Of a DNA stretch of 44,612 nucleotides, positions 1-8,172 are shown in pieces. A program made the position numbers and the translations under genes. The notes below the pieces were generated by a model that was not told the DNA's origin, searched no databases, and saw only the letters and a list, made by a program, of their open reading frames with translations. The stretch's first letter is position 1. Each line of letters begins with the position of its first letter. This DNA comes from Muribaculaceae bacterium (GTDB taxonomy: Bacteria > Bacteroidota > Bacteroidia > Bacteroidales > Muribaculaceae), in the NCBI GenBank assembly GCA_029071345.1, contig JAIEAO010000070.1, positions 1-44,612 of the forward strand. Direction: 5' to 3'.

Positions 1-1427
1 TTGGCGGTTTTCTTGGGAGCGGCCTTTTTCTCGTCATCCTTCTTTGCCGGAGCTTTCTTCACTGCGGCTTTTTTAGCTACCGGTTTCTTAGCAACTTTCT
101 TGTCGTCGGCTTTGCCTTCGTCATCGCGGTTGCTGAGATCAGTGCGAAGTGAGGTAACCTCTTTCTTCAGCGATGTGATCTCTGCAGCCTGATTGCGGAT
201 AGTGAGCAAAAGCGAGTTGAGCTCTTCGTTGTCGATTGATTCGGGATACTGCTCTTCTACGCGTACGAGGAAGTCGGCCAGAACGTTCATATAGTTGGTG
301 AACGCCGCGAATGGTGAGTCATAGGGGCTGAATGCAGCATGCGACGCACCGTCGGCCAGATTCTTTGTACTCATATAGTAGAAATGGTCGCTGCTCTGGA
401 GATACTCCCAATCCTGTTTCAGACGGCGGTCGTCGCAAAGGCTCACGCGCTCTGCCACTGCATAAAGTTTGCGGAGTGCTTCTCTCTGAAGTTCGTTACC
501 TTTCCACGCTGAAACGTCGCGTGCCTCATCGATACCTGAGATGGGGTACGGGATTGACAGATCGCCTACCGGTTTCAGATGCGCAGCAGCCTCAGAAGGT
601 GTGGTAAACTTCAAGCCTTTCTCTTTGCCGAAAGCCGGGAGGGCCTTCATGAACTCGAAGATACCGGTTGAAGCGGGAAGGAATGTTCCGAAGGTATCCA
701 TGCTGAGAAGAAGGTTCACAATCTGCTCCTCTTCGGGAAGAGATGCCAACCAACCTGCATATTTGTCAGCAGTCAGCGGATACTCATCCCACTCGGGGTT
801 GTTGAAGTTCATAGAGATATCCTCGGCGAGCTTGTCGTTGGTGAGGAGCACCTTGAGGTTGGGAGCTGTTGCTGCCTTATAAACGTAGTTCGGAGATTTC
901 CAACCGAGGATGTGCTTGGCGCCGTCGGTTAGTACGGTCTTGAAGCCCATACCGGCTACGAGCATGGCGATATCATCGTCGTAGATAAGCTCGGTGTTGG
1001 CAAACACTGTCGGCTTAACACCGAAGAGACGGTGGATAAGGTCGTCGTGAGCCTTAACCTCGCGCAGGAATTCCTCGGGATCTTCGAGAGATGCCAAAGA
1101 ATGTGAATAAGTGCCGGAAAGGAACTCTACGCAACCTGTGTCGGCGAGCTGACGGAGCTTGTCAATGCACTCGGGAACATACATCTGGAGCTGTTCGATG
1201 GCAGTGCCGGAGATCGAAAGTGCGCATTTGAACTCGTTGTTGCTGCTTTTGATCATATGCAGCAGAGTGTCGGCCATCGGAATGTAAGAATTGTGGGCCA
1301 CGCGGGTTATGATCTCGTCGTCGGCGAAGTCATCGTAATAATAATGGTCGTTACCGATATCGAAGAAACGGTAGCGTTTCAGACGGTAAGGCTGATGTAT
1401 CTTGAAATAGAAGCAAACTGACTTCAT
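1..1427 (-). CDS. GH57-family amylase-like protein, C-terminus cut by window edge
   Basis: I translated this by hand from the ATG at 1427; 475 codons are visible and the frame is still open at base 1. The family comprises retaining alpha-amylases and glucanotransferases acting on starch or glycogen in the cytoplasm. Visible family regions are the His-Gln-Pro motif at residues 11-13, a Gly-Thr-Tyr stretch near 105, and the presumed nucleophile Glu146 in FANTELIY. The region expected to carry the catalytic acid (D-Y-E-T-F-G type) reads S-M-D-T-F-G at 242-247, so the usual Asp is Ser242. Residues about 405-430 look like a short coiled coil, followed by a Lys/Ala/Pro-rich tail. There is no signal peptide. 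It is the last visible gene of the debranching enzyme-glycosyltransferase-GH57 operon, 37 bases after its neighbour. The family call is firm; activity is uncertain. Confidence 0.85.
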   Translation of the reverse strand, partial: MKSVCFYFKIHQPYRLKRYRFFDIGNDHYYYDDFADDEIITRVAHNSYIPMADTLLHMIKSSNNEFKCALSISGTAIEQLQMYVPECIDKLRQLADTGCVEFLSGTYSHSLASLEDPEEFLREVKAHDDLIHRLFGVKPTVFANTELIYDDDIAMLVAGMGFKTVLTDGAKHILGWKSPNYVYKAATAPNLKVLLTNDKLAEDISMNFNNPEWDEYPLTADKYAGWLASLPEEEQIVNLLLSMDTFGTFLPASTGIFEFMKALPAFGKEKGLKFTTPSEAAAHLKPVGDLSIPYPISGIDEARDVSAWKGNELQREALRKLYAVAERVSLCDDRRLKQDWEYLQSSDHFYYMSTKNLADGASHAAFSPYDSPFAAFTNYMNVLADFLVRVEEQYPESIDNEELNSLLLTIRNQAAEITSLKKEVTSLRTDLSNRDDEGKADDKKVAKKPVAKKAAVKKAPAKKDDEKKAAPKKTA

Positions 1428-1464
1428 ATCTGTAATTTTTATAATTAAGTTAATCGTTTAAATA

Positions 1465-2730
1465 TCACTTTCTTTTCTCTATCACATCTTTATAGATGTC
1501 GATCACTTTCTTGCCGGCTTTCTCCCATGTGATCTGGTGAATCTCCTCGATACCTTTATCGCGGAGTTCGTTGTGAAGAGCCGGATAAGACACCAAAGCG
1601 TGCATGGCGTCAGCCATAGCGTCGATATCCCAGTAGTCGGTCTTGATCACATTGTCGAGAATCTCGGCGCAACCGCTCTGTTTCGAGATGATGGAGGGTA
1701 CACCCATCTCCATTGCCTCAAGCGGCGAGATACCGAACGGTTCCGACACCGAGGGCATCACATACACGTCTGAGTCGCGGAACATCTGATATACCTCTTT
1801 GCCACGCAAGAAGCCCGTGAAGTGGAATTTATCGGCGATACCGCGTTTGGCAGCGAGCTTGATCATCGCGGCCTCCATATCGCCGCCGCCGGCCATCACG
1901 AAGCGGACATTCTTATTTTTCTGAAGCACCTTGGCGGCTGCCTCAACGAAATATTCGGGTCCTTTCTGCATGGTGATTCGGCCGAGGAAAGTAATCACCT
2001 TATCTTTACCTTCGCGACGTTTGAGATTCAGCAACTCATCGCTCAAGGGAATTACGGCGTTGTGCACCGTAGTAACCTTTGCCGGGTCGATGCCATACTT
2101 CTCGATCACTGTCTTGCGTGTAAGATTAGACACGGTGATGATATGATCAGCGTTCATCATGCCGTCTTTCTCGATAGCGAACACTGTTGGATTCGGCTTT
2201 CCGCGCGAACGGTCGAACTCCGATGCGTGAACATGAATCACGAGGGGCTTGCCTGTCACGTTCTTTGCGTGAATTCCCGCCGGATAAGTGAGCCAGTCGT
2301 GAGAGTGGATTATGTCGAAATCCACCGTGCGGGCTATCACACCGGCCACTATCGAATAATTATTGATCTCTTCGAGAATATTGTCAGGATATTTACCGGA
2401 AAACTCTATACAACCCAAATCGTTGAGACGCATATAGTTGAAATCGGCATAGATATGATCACGCAGATTGAAATACATCTGCGGATCCATAACATTTCCG
2501 ATGCGGCTCTGCACATAATCCCAGCTCACATCTCTCCACGCCACGGGAGTGTTGCACGCGCCGATTATCCTTGCAAAACCTTTTTCTTCATCACCCCAGG
2601 GCTTTGGAATGACGAAAGTAATATCCATATCGCCATTGGCGTGCATACCTTTGGTGAGGCCGTAGCTGGCGGTTCCGAGACCGCCGAGGATATGGGGAGG
2701 AAACTCCCATCCGAACATCAATGCTTTCAT
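1465..2730 (-). CDS. GT-B glycosyltransferase, glycogen synthase-like
   Basis: This 421-residue cytoplasmic protein has the GT-B two-domain plan. The N-terminal glycine-rich loop GGLGTASYGL lies at 16-25, HSHDW at 142-146, the phosphate-binding G-R...K of the C-terminal domain near 250-256, and the E-x7-E nucleotide-sugar motif at Glu330 and Glu338 (EPFGISPLE). Such proteins transfer glucose from a nucleotide sugar. Because it sits 11 bases after the debranching enzyme and 37 bases before the GH57 gene, alpha-glucan synthesis is the likely role. The N-terminal loop reads GGLGT instead of the KxGGLGD of classical GlgA, so it is closer to the GT4-like or archaeal-type synthases. Whether the donor is ADP- or UDP-glucose cannot be read from the sequence. 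Confidence 0.86.
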   Translation of the reverse strand: MKALMFGWEFPPHILGGLGTASYGLTKGMHANGDMDITFVIPKPWGDEEKGFARIIGACNTPVAWRDVSWDYVQSRIGNVMDPQMYFNLRDHIYADFNYMRLNDLGCIEFSGKYPDNILEEINNYSIVAGVIARTVDFDIIHSHDWLTYPAGIHAKNVTGKPLVIHVHASEFDRSRGKPNPTVFAIEKDGMMNADHIITVSNLTRKTVIEKYGIDPAKVTTVHNAVIPLSDELLNLKRREGKDKVITFLGRITMQKGPEYFVEAAAKVLQKNKNVRFVMAGGGDMEAAMIKLAAKRGIADKFHFTGFLRGKEVYQMFRDSDVYVMPSVSEPFGISPLEAMEMGVPSIISKQSGCAEILDNVIKTDYWDIDAMADAMHALVSYPALHNELRDKGIEEIHQITWEKAGKKVIDIYKDVIEKRK

Positions 2731-2741
2731 CTTTCAGTAGT

Positions 2742-4706
2742 TTATTCGCCCTGGGCGTTTAAAAGTTTTGTCATTTGCTTAACACTCTTGATCGTACGAA
2801 GGATCTCGCCTACATTCTTGGCGGTGCTGACTGCTCCGCGGCCGGTGTAGGGCGGGTTGCCATCATACATCTCGGAAAGCGAACCGATGCAACCTTCGGT
2901 CATCTCATCCTCATATCCGATCAGCATACGCTCGATGAATGAGAGGCCGGAGAGTCCGAATACTTTGAAATAAGCATCCGCATAGAAGCCGAAGAGCCAG
3001 GGACGGGCCGGACCTAAATGCACTGCATATTCTCGCTCCGTAGGATTGCCCACGTATGTCGGATTGTAAGCGAAGCTCTTAGGACTCAGCGAACGGAGAC
3101 CTTTAGGAGTCAGAAGTTCGCGGGTGCAGAGATCGAGCACTGTCTTGCGCTGACGGCGGTCGAGAGGAGAATACTCAAGACCAATGGCGATTGCCAAGTT
3201 CGGACGAACCTCCAGATCGGTATAACTGCCGTTGACATAATCATAAAGATAGCCGTAATCGTTGAGGAACGTGGCAAGGAAAGATTCTTTGATCTTCTCA
3301 GCCAATTCTTCAAGTTCTGCCACATATTTTGCTTCACCTTTCTGACCTTCATAAAGCGAGATCAGGAACTTAACGGCATTATACCACAATGCGTTGAATT
3401 CAAGAATGTAGCCTGTGCGGGGGATTATAGGCTTACCGTTGATTGAAGCCGATAGCCAGGTCACAGGTGAATTCTGACCATTGGAAGATACAAGTCCGTT
3501 GGGGTTGAGTTTGAGATTACGGATCTTCTCGCCGCGCACAGCCTCTACAAGTTTCTTCACAGCTTCACCGTAACGCTTGCGGCACTCTTTGGAGTCGGCA
3601 TGACGACGATACTGCTGAATGGCCCAGATGGTCCAGAGCGGAATGTCGGGAAGATCGATTTCGCCGATAGTTTTATCTCTTTCCCCTGTCTCGATATATT
3701 TGAAGAGGGCTTTCAGGAATGTATCGAGGATATCGAAGTAATCCTGCTCATGATTGATTGCAAGCGTACAGCCGGGGAGAGCCATGATTTCGTCTCGGGC
3801 GCGGACGTTATACCACGGATAACCGGCCATGATATAGAGGCCGTCGCCATTCTTGAGATAGAACTGCTTGGCCGAGTTCTTCAGGCAGTTGAAGAAGCTG
3901 GTACGGCATGTGCGTGATGCCAACTCACCTTCGTAAGTTTTTTCAAAATCCTTAGGATCGCACTCTTTTGTGGATGCAGAGAAAATTATAGATTCTCCTT
4001 TCTTTATCGGCAACTCAAAATAGCCGGGCACCCAGAGGTCTTCCTTATACGGGATTCCTCTTGCCTTGTCCTTGTTATATTCAATACCTTTATACCAGTG
4101 GCCGTCGTTGATCCATTCCACCGGCTTGTTGAACTGCATGAACAGTTCCGGATATCCCTCGTATAGACAAGTGCTCACGCCATTAACTGTCGGGCGGATC
4201 TCCTTGTTGAGTGCTTCGTTTTCCACGCAAAGATCGTTGGCATTACGGAATGCCAGAAACGGGCGGAAACGCAGCGTAGTCGGAGAGTGAGCCTCCAGCA
4301 ACGTATATTTAATCAGGATTCGGTTCTCATGCGAAATGAAAACTTTCTCTTTTGTAAGTACTACACCTCCTACGCGGAACACCATCGAAGGCACATTCTC
4401 GCAGTTGAATTCTCGTATGTATTTATGACCGTTCGGGCTAAATACATTGTCGCCATATTGATGCAATCCTAAATTGAAGGCTGCCCCATGCTGGATCACT
4501 GATTCGTCGAGCGACGACAGAAGCACATGCGCCTTATCGTCCATTTCCGGAATCGGGATCACAAGCAATCCATGCTGCTTTCGGGTGTTGCATCCAACGA
4601 TTGTGGTGCAATGATAGGCTCCCGATTTATTTGTGCGCAACATCTCTTTGGGCAAGCTCTGCTCAAGGTTGATCATAAGGTTCTTGTCAAACTTAAGGTA
4701 ACTCAT
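2742..4706 (-). CDS. Glycogen debranching enzyme, archaeal/bacterial GDE type (GH133-like)
   Basis: This 654-residue cytoplasmic protein has an N-terminal GDE beta domain (about 1-265) and a C-terminal (alpha/alpha)6 amylo-1,6-glucosidase domain (about 270-650). It is predicted to remove alpha-1,6 branches from glycogen. Recognisable stretches are AGYPWYNVRARDE at 294-306, GYILEFNALWYNAV at 432-445, and GCIGSLSEMYDGNPP at 605-619. Several usually conserved positions differ: WGRD-like becomes RARD, WMDA-like becomes WLSA at 417-420, and WPWL becomes RPWL at 568-571. It is the first gene of the three-gene alpha-glucan operon, with a canonical Bacteroidota promoter about 140 bases upstream. The family assignment is secure; the motif changes may be a Bacteroidales subtype, which I could not compare by alignment. 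Confidence 0.88.
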   Translation of the reverse strand: MSYLKFDKNLMINLEQSLPKEMLRTNKSGAYHCTTIVGCNTRKQHGLLVIPIPEMDDKAHVLLSSLDESVIQHGAAFNLGLHQYGDNVFSPNGHKYIREFNCENVPSMVFRVGGVVLTKEKVFISHENRILIKYTLLEAHSPTTLRFRPFLAFRNANDLCVENEALNKEIRPTVNGVSTCLYEGYPELFMQFNKPVEWINDGHWYKGIEYNKDKARGIPYKEDLWVPGYFELPIKKGESIIFSASTKECDPKDFEKTYEGELASRTCRTSFFNCLKNSAKQFYLKNGDGLYIMAGYPWYNVRARDEIMALPGCTLAINHEQDYFDILDTFLKALFKYIETGERDKTIGEIDLPDIPLWTIWAIQQYRRHADSKECRKRYGEAVKKLVEAVRGEKIRNLKLNPNGLVSSNGQNSPVTWLSASINGKPIIPRTGYILEFNALWYNAVKFLISLYEGQKGEAKYVAELEELAEKIKESFLATFLNDYGYLYDYVNGSYTDLEVRPNLAIAIGLEYSPLDRRQRKTVLDLCTRELLTPKGLRSLSPKSFAYNPTYVGNPTEREYAVHLGPARPWLFGFYADAYFKVFGLSGLSFIERMLIGYEDEMTEGCIGSLSEMYDGNPPYTGRGAVSTAKNVGEILRTIKSVKQMTKLLNAQGE

Positions 4707-4847
4707 GACAGATTGTTTATGCGTGTTATTAATATTTCTAAATTTTGGTGGGGAGGAGGGTATTTGATATCGTGAGGAGAAGGTTTGAGTTTTTACAATT
4801 TTTTGGGTCTGAGGTGTATACTTTGTTATGAGGCTGAGGTTATTTTA

Positions 4848-4877
4848 CAAAGTTATGTTTTCCTTACAACATCTGCA
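4848..4877 (-). promoter_or_regulatory. Bacteroidota-type promoter for the alpha-glucan operon
   Basis: On the minus strand TAACTTTG (4855-4848) matches the -7 consensus TAnnTTTG, and TTG (4877-4875) lies 19 bases upstream as the -33 element. The resulting leader before the ATG at 4706 is about 130-140 bases. Confidence 0.65.
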
Positions 4878-5012
4878 ACATTTTTTATATGTTTAAAAAT
4901 ATCTTTCTGCAAATTGTAATAATTATTATAAACTTTGACTGAATTTATATCCAAGTCATAAATTCAACCCTCAACTCATATCCCTCAACTCTCAACTAAT
5001 TTTACTTAATCC

Positions 5013-5047
5013 TTATTACTTATTACTTATTACTTATTACTTATTAT
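5013..5047. repeat. Tandem heptamer TTATTAC, about five copies
   Basis: Four exact copies of TTATTAC (5013-5040) are followed by TTATTAT. The run lies just beyond the nuoN hairpin and outside any gene. Copy number could vary by slippage. No function is evident. Confidence 0.85.
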
Positions 5048-5071
5048 TATAATGCCTCGTATTAATGTAAC

Positions 5072-5109
5072 ATCAGGCGATATGCCGAGGTTTCGACATA
5101 TCGCCTGAT
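5072..5109 (-). terminator. Hairpin after nuoN, probable operon terminator
   Basis: ATCAGGCGATATG (5072-5084) is perfectly complementary to CATATCGCCTGAT (5097-5109). Inside there is one C.A mismatch, three further pairs and a GGTT loop. It begins 21 bases past the nuoN stop. There is no clear U-tract, so termination may be factor-assisted or this may be a 3'-end processing or stability element. Confidence 0.6.
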
Positions 5110-5130
5110 TTAAGTTATATTTACTATTCC

Positions 5131-6573
5131 TTAACCTAACACTGCCGCTACGCAGTAGTCGTAGATGTAAGGTACGAGACCTGCGAATACGATACCCAAT
5201 ACACAGAGGCAAAGACCAACCTTTTCACATTTGTTGGTTTTGAAAGCCTCGATCTTGGCATCACCGGGAGTGATCCACATTGCCTTAACCACAAGCAGAT
5301 AGTAATAGAGCGAGATGATTGTGTTGATCAGGGCGATCAATACAAGCATATAGAGCGCCATCGATCCTGTTGAGGTTACTGCTGTAAACATCAGAATCTT
5401 GCTGAAGAATCCTGCAAAGGGAGGAATACCAGCGAGTGAGAACATCGCGAGTGTCATTGCAAACGACAGTTTCGGATTGGTCTTGTGAAGACCCTGATAG
5501 TCGTCCATCGACACTTTGCCGGTGTTCATCTCAATAGTCTGGATAACGGCGAATGCACAGAGGTTGCTGACTATGTAGATGAATACATAGAACATCATCG
5601 ATGCAAGACCTATACCGCCGGCCATTACGCCGAGCATAACGTAACCGGCCTGAGAGATTGAGGAGAACGCCATGAAGCGTTTCATGTTTCTCTGACGGAT
5701 GGCGAAGAGGTTACCTACGGTGATCGTGGCAATGATCACGGCATACATCATCCATTCCCACATATCTGCGAACAACGGACCGAACGCCTGAACGAAGATG
5801 ATGAAGAAGGCGTAAGCTGCGGCTCCTTTAGAGATTACTGAAAGATAGCTGGTGATTGCTGTGGGAGCTCCCTGATAGACATCTGCGGTCCAGAGGTGGA
5901 AAGGTACGAGAGAAAGCTTGAATCCCATACCTGCGAGAACGAATGCAAGTGCTACGATCAGCAGTCCGCTTCCCTGTCCGTTTACCACATTGGCTCGAAT
6001 ATCATCGAAATAAAGAGATCCGCCTGAGAATGCATAGACAAACGAGAGACCCATCAGCAGGATTGCCGAAGAGAACACCGCAGTAAGAATATACTTAATG
6101 GCTGCCTCATGGCTCTCGTAATGCTTCTTGTTGAAAGCGACAAGCGCTGCCAACGGAAGCGATGCGGATTCAAGACCGATGATGAAGAGAAGGAAGTGGC
6201 GTGCGGAAATCATAAGGTACATTCCGAAAAGCGTGACGAGAATCAGCTCATAGAACTCACCTTTGCGAATTGCGATCTCATCGCTTTCTACCCATTTTGC
6301 CGATTGAAGGAACACCAGGAATACACCGACATTGAGTATTGCCTTCATAGCCTTGCAGGCATTGTCGTCGATATACATTCCTCCGAATACCGACTCATCA
6401 CAGCCGGGAATAATCCAGATAGCGATTGTGGCGAGAAGGAAGAGCACTGTGGTCAGCGGAGTGAGAAAGCGCTTGGCGCCGTCTCCCGAGAAAGTGTCGA
6501 AAAGAAACACTATCAGGAAAAGACCCAGAATTATTAGTTCGGGCAACATTGCCCCAAATTGTGAATAATCCAT
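5131..6573 (-). CDS. nuoN: NADH-quinone oxidoreductase-like subunit N
   Basis: NuoN is one of three antiporter-like proton-pumping subunits in the membrane arm of complex I. The 480-residue product is hydrophobic throughout, with about 14 predicted helices, and contains the Proton_antipo_M core, including the conserved stretch around ISARHFLLFIIGLESASLPL (about 123-142) with its Glu, a Lys/His-rich helix (NKKHYESHEAAIKYIL), and the KLSLVPFHLWTADVY motif near 220. The length matches the family. It is the last gene of the 18-gene energy block, 48 bases after nuoM, and is followed by a strong hairpin. Nothing indicates damage. Confidence 0.97.
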   Translation of the reverse strand: MDYSQFGAMLPELIILGLFLIVFLFDTFSGDGAKRFLTPLTTVLFLLATIAIWIIPGCDESVFGGMYIDDNACKAMKAILNVGVFLVFLQSAKWVESDEIAIRKGEFYELILVTLFGMYLMISARHFLLFIIGLESASLPLAALVAFNKKHYESHEAAIKYILTAVFSSAILLMGLSFVYAFSGGSLYFDDIRANVVNGQGSGLLIVALAFVLAGMGFKLSLVPFHLWTADVYQGAPTAITSYLSVISKGAAAYAFFIIFVQAFGPLFADMWEWMMYAVIIATITVGNLFAIRQRNMKRFMAFSSISQAGYVMLGVMAGGIGLASMMFYVFIYIVSNLCAFAVIQTIEMNTGKVSMDDYQGLHKTNPKLSFAMTLAMFSLAGIPPFAGFFSKILMFTAVTSTGSMALYMLVLIALINTIISLYYYLLVVKAMWITPGDAKIEAFKTNKCEKVGLCLCVLGIVFAGLVPYIYDYCVAAVLG

Positions 6574-6621
6574 TGTTATTGTTGTGCGTTACTCTGTTTC
6601 TGTTAGTTTCGTGATTATCGC

Positions 6622-8136
6622 TTAGATTGCAGTCTGAATTGCTGAAATGATAGGAGCAAAACTGTTGCGGATGATTTCATTGATCCAGTTGGGGAAGAAA
6701 CCGATTCCGGCAAGACATGCTATAAGGGTTACGGTCGACAGACGTTCCCACCATGTCGCATCTGTGAGCGAAAGATGATGTTCGTCATGCACCGGACCGA
6801 GAATCAGCTTACCTACCACACGCAGAATATAGACTGCTGTAATCACGATCGAGCATGTTGCAGCAATCACGAAACAGCGGTGGAAGAGATCGCTATGCTC
6901 GAACGCTCCGAAGAAGATTGTCATCTCGGCTACGAAGCCTGACATACCGGGAAGACCAAGCGATGCAAAACCGGCGATCATGTAGCAGACACCCAGATAA
7001 GGCATAATCTTCATCAGACCACCCATCTCGCGGATGTCGCGGGTGTGGGTTCTTCCGTAAATCATACCGATGAGGGCGAAGAAGAGAGCTGTCATCAGAC
7101 CGTGAGAAAGCATCTGAAGAATACCGCCGGTCATTGCCGTGGTGTTGAGCATGAGGATAGCGAAAAGCACCATGCCGCAGTGCGACACCGACGAATAGGC
7201 GTTGATATATTTGAGGTCGGTCTGAACACATGCTGAGAAAGCTCCGTAGACTACGCTGATACCTGTAAGGATGATGAAGATCCATGCAAGTTCATTTGCT
7301 CCCTGAGGGCAAAGGAAGATGGCGATACGGAAACATCCGTAACCTCCGAGCTTCATCAGCACACCGGCGTGAAGCATTGATACGGCTGTCGGGGCACAAG
7401 CGTGACCGTCAGGACTCCAGGTGTGGAATGGGAACATAGCGCCGAGAACGCCGAATCCTACGAATGTAAAGCAGAAAAGCATACGCTGCCAACTCGGATC
7501 GATCGAAGCGTTGTGTGAGATTTCGAGGATATTCCATGTCAGCTGTCCACCTTCGGGAGCACTGTGCCAGAAGATTCCGAGAAGGCCGAGCATAAGGAAC
7601 GCAGATCCACCCATAAGCATGAGGGTAAGTTTCATTGCCGAATACTCTTTGCGTCCTGTCCCCCATACGCCGATAAGAAGATACATCGGGATAAGGGCCA
7701 CCTCATAGAACATGAACATTGTAAACATGTCGATAGAGATGAAGAATCCGAACACACCTGTTGAAAGAAGACAGAACCAAAGGAAGAAGTTCATAGGCAG
7801 CGGATCTATCTTCCATGAGGCGAATGTGCCTGCAAAAACGATGATTGCGGAGAGAAGAAGCATCATCACCGAAATTCCGTCGACACCAACAGCGAGGTGG
7901 ATGTTAAGGGGAGCGTACCAAAGCCAGCTTCCTGTATAGAGCATTTCTGCTGTGTTACCGCCGGCACGCTGTGCGAGGAAATCCACAACCAGCCATATAG
8001 CCATGGCCAGAAGCACGGTGGATCCGGCCACCATCACCCCGCGGATAGCCTTCATATTGCTGTTACCGCAACATGCGAGTCCGGCCATCATCAATATGGG
8101 TACTATTACAAACCAAATTAAGATATTTCCAAACAT
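6622..8136 (-). CDS. nuoM: NADH-quinone oxidoreductase-like subunit M
   Basis: NuoM is the central antiporter-like subunit of the complex I membrane arm and translocates protons. The 504-residue membrane protein carries the typical FMFYEVALIPMYLLIGVWG helix with its conserved Glu (about 140-158), the FPFHTWSPDGHACAPTAVSM signature (about 236-255) and SSVSHCGMVLFAILML further on. It follows nuoL by 36 bases and precedes nuoN by 48. Length and motifs are normal for the family. It belongs to a complex I whose genes are split by the ATP synthase genes upstream. Confidence 0.97.
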   Translation of the reverse strand: MFGNILIWFVIVPILMMAGLACCGNSNMKAIRGVMVAGSTVLLAMAIWLVVDFLAQRAGGNTAEMLYTGSWLWYAPLNIHLAVGVDGISVMMLLLSAIIVFAGTFASWKIDPLPMNFFLWFCLLSTGVFGFFISIDMFTMFMFYEVALIPMYLLIGVWGTGRKEYSAMKLTLMLMGGSAFLMLGLLGIFWHSAPEGGQLTWNILEISHNASIDPSWQRMLFCFTFVGFGVLGAMFPFHTWSPDGHACAPTAVSMLHAGVLMKLGGYGCFRIAIFLCPQGANELAWIFIILTGISVVYGAFSACVQTDLKYINAYSSVSHCGMVLFAILMLNTTAMTGGILQMLSHGLMTALFFALIGMIYGRTHTRDIREMGGLMKIMPYLGVCYMIAGFASLGLPGMSGFVAEMTIFFGAFEHSDLFHRCFVIAATCSIVITAVYILRVVGKLILGPVHDEHHLSLTDATWWERLSTVTLIACLAGIGFFPNWINEIIRNSFAPIISAIQTAI

Positions 8137-8172
8137 GATGTTAATATTAATTGTAAAGCAGTATGAAGTTTA

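Larger units (their letters stand above)
4707..5130. other. 424-base intergenic region between nuoN and the debranching operon
   Basis: No coding sequence is supported here. It holds, from the nuoN side, a perfect 13-bp hairpin (5072-5109), a tandem TTATTAC heptamer run (5013-5047), an AT-rich stretch containing the short repeats ctcaac and tcaac, and a canonical promoter for the debranching enzyme gene (4848-4877). The rest is AT-rich untranslated leader. Confidence 0.7.

Noticed and set aside
1822-2850. Long plus-strand open frame of 342 codons
   Set aside because: It lies antisense over the glycosyltransferase, which has clear GT-B motifs; the frame is a codon-bias shadow without family features.
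5013-5109. CRISPR-like repeat next to a hairpin
   Set aside because: The seven-base tandem units have no spacers, and no cas genes are present.
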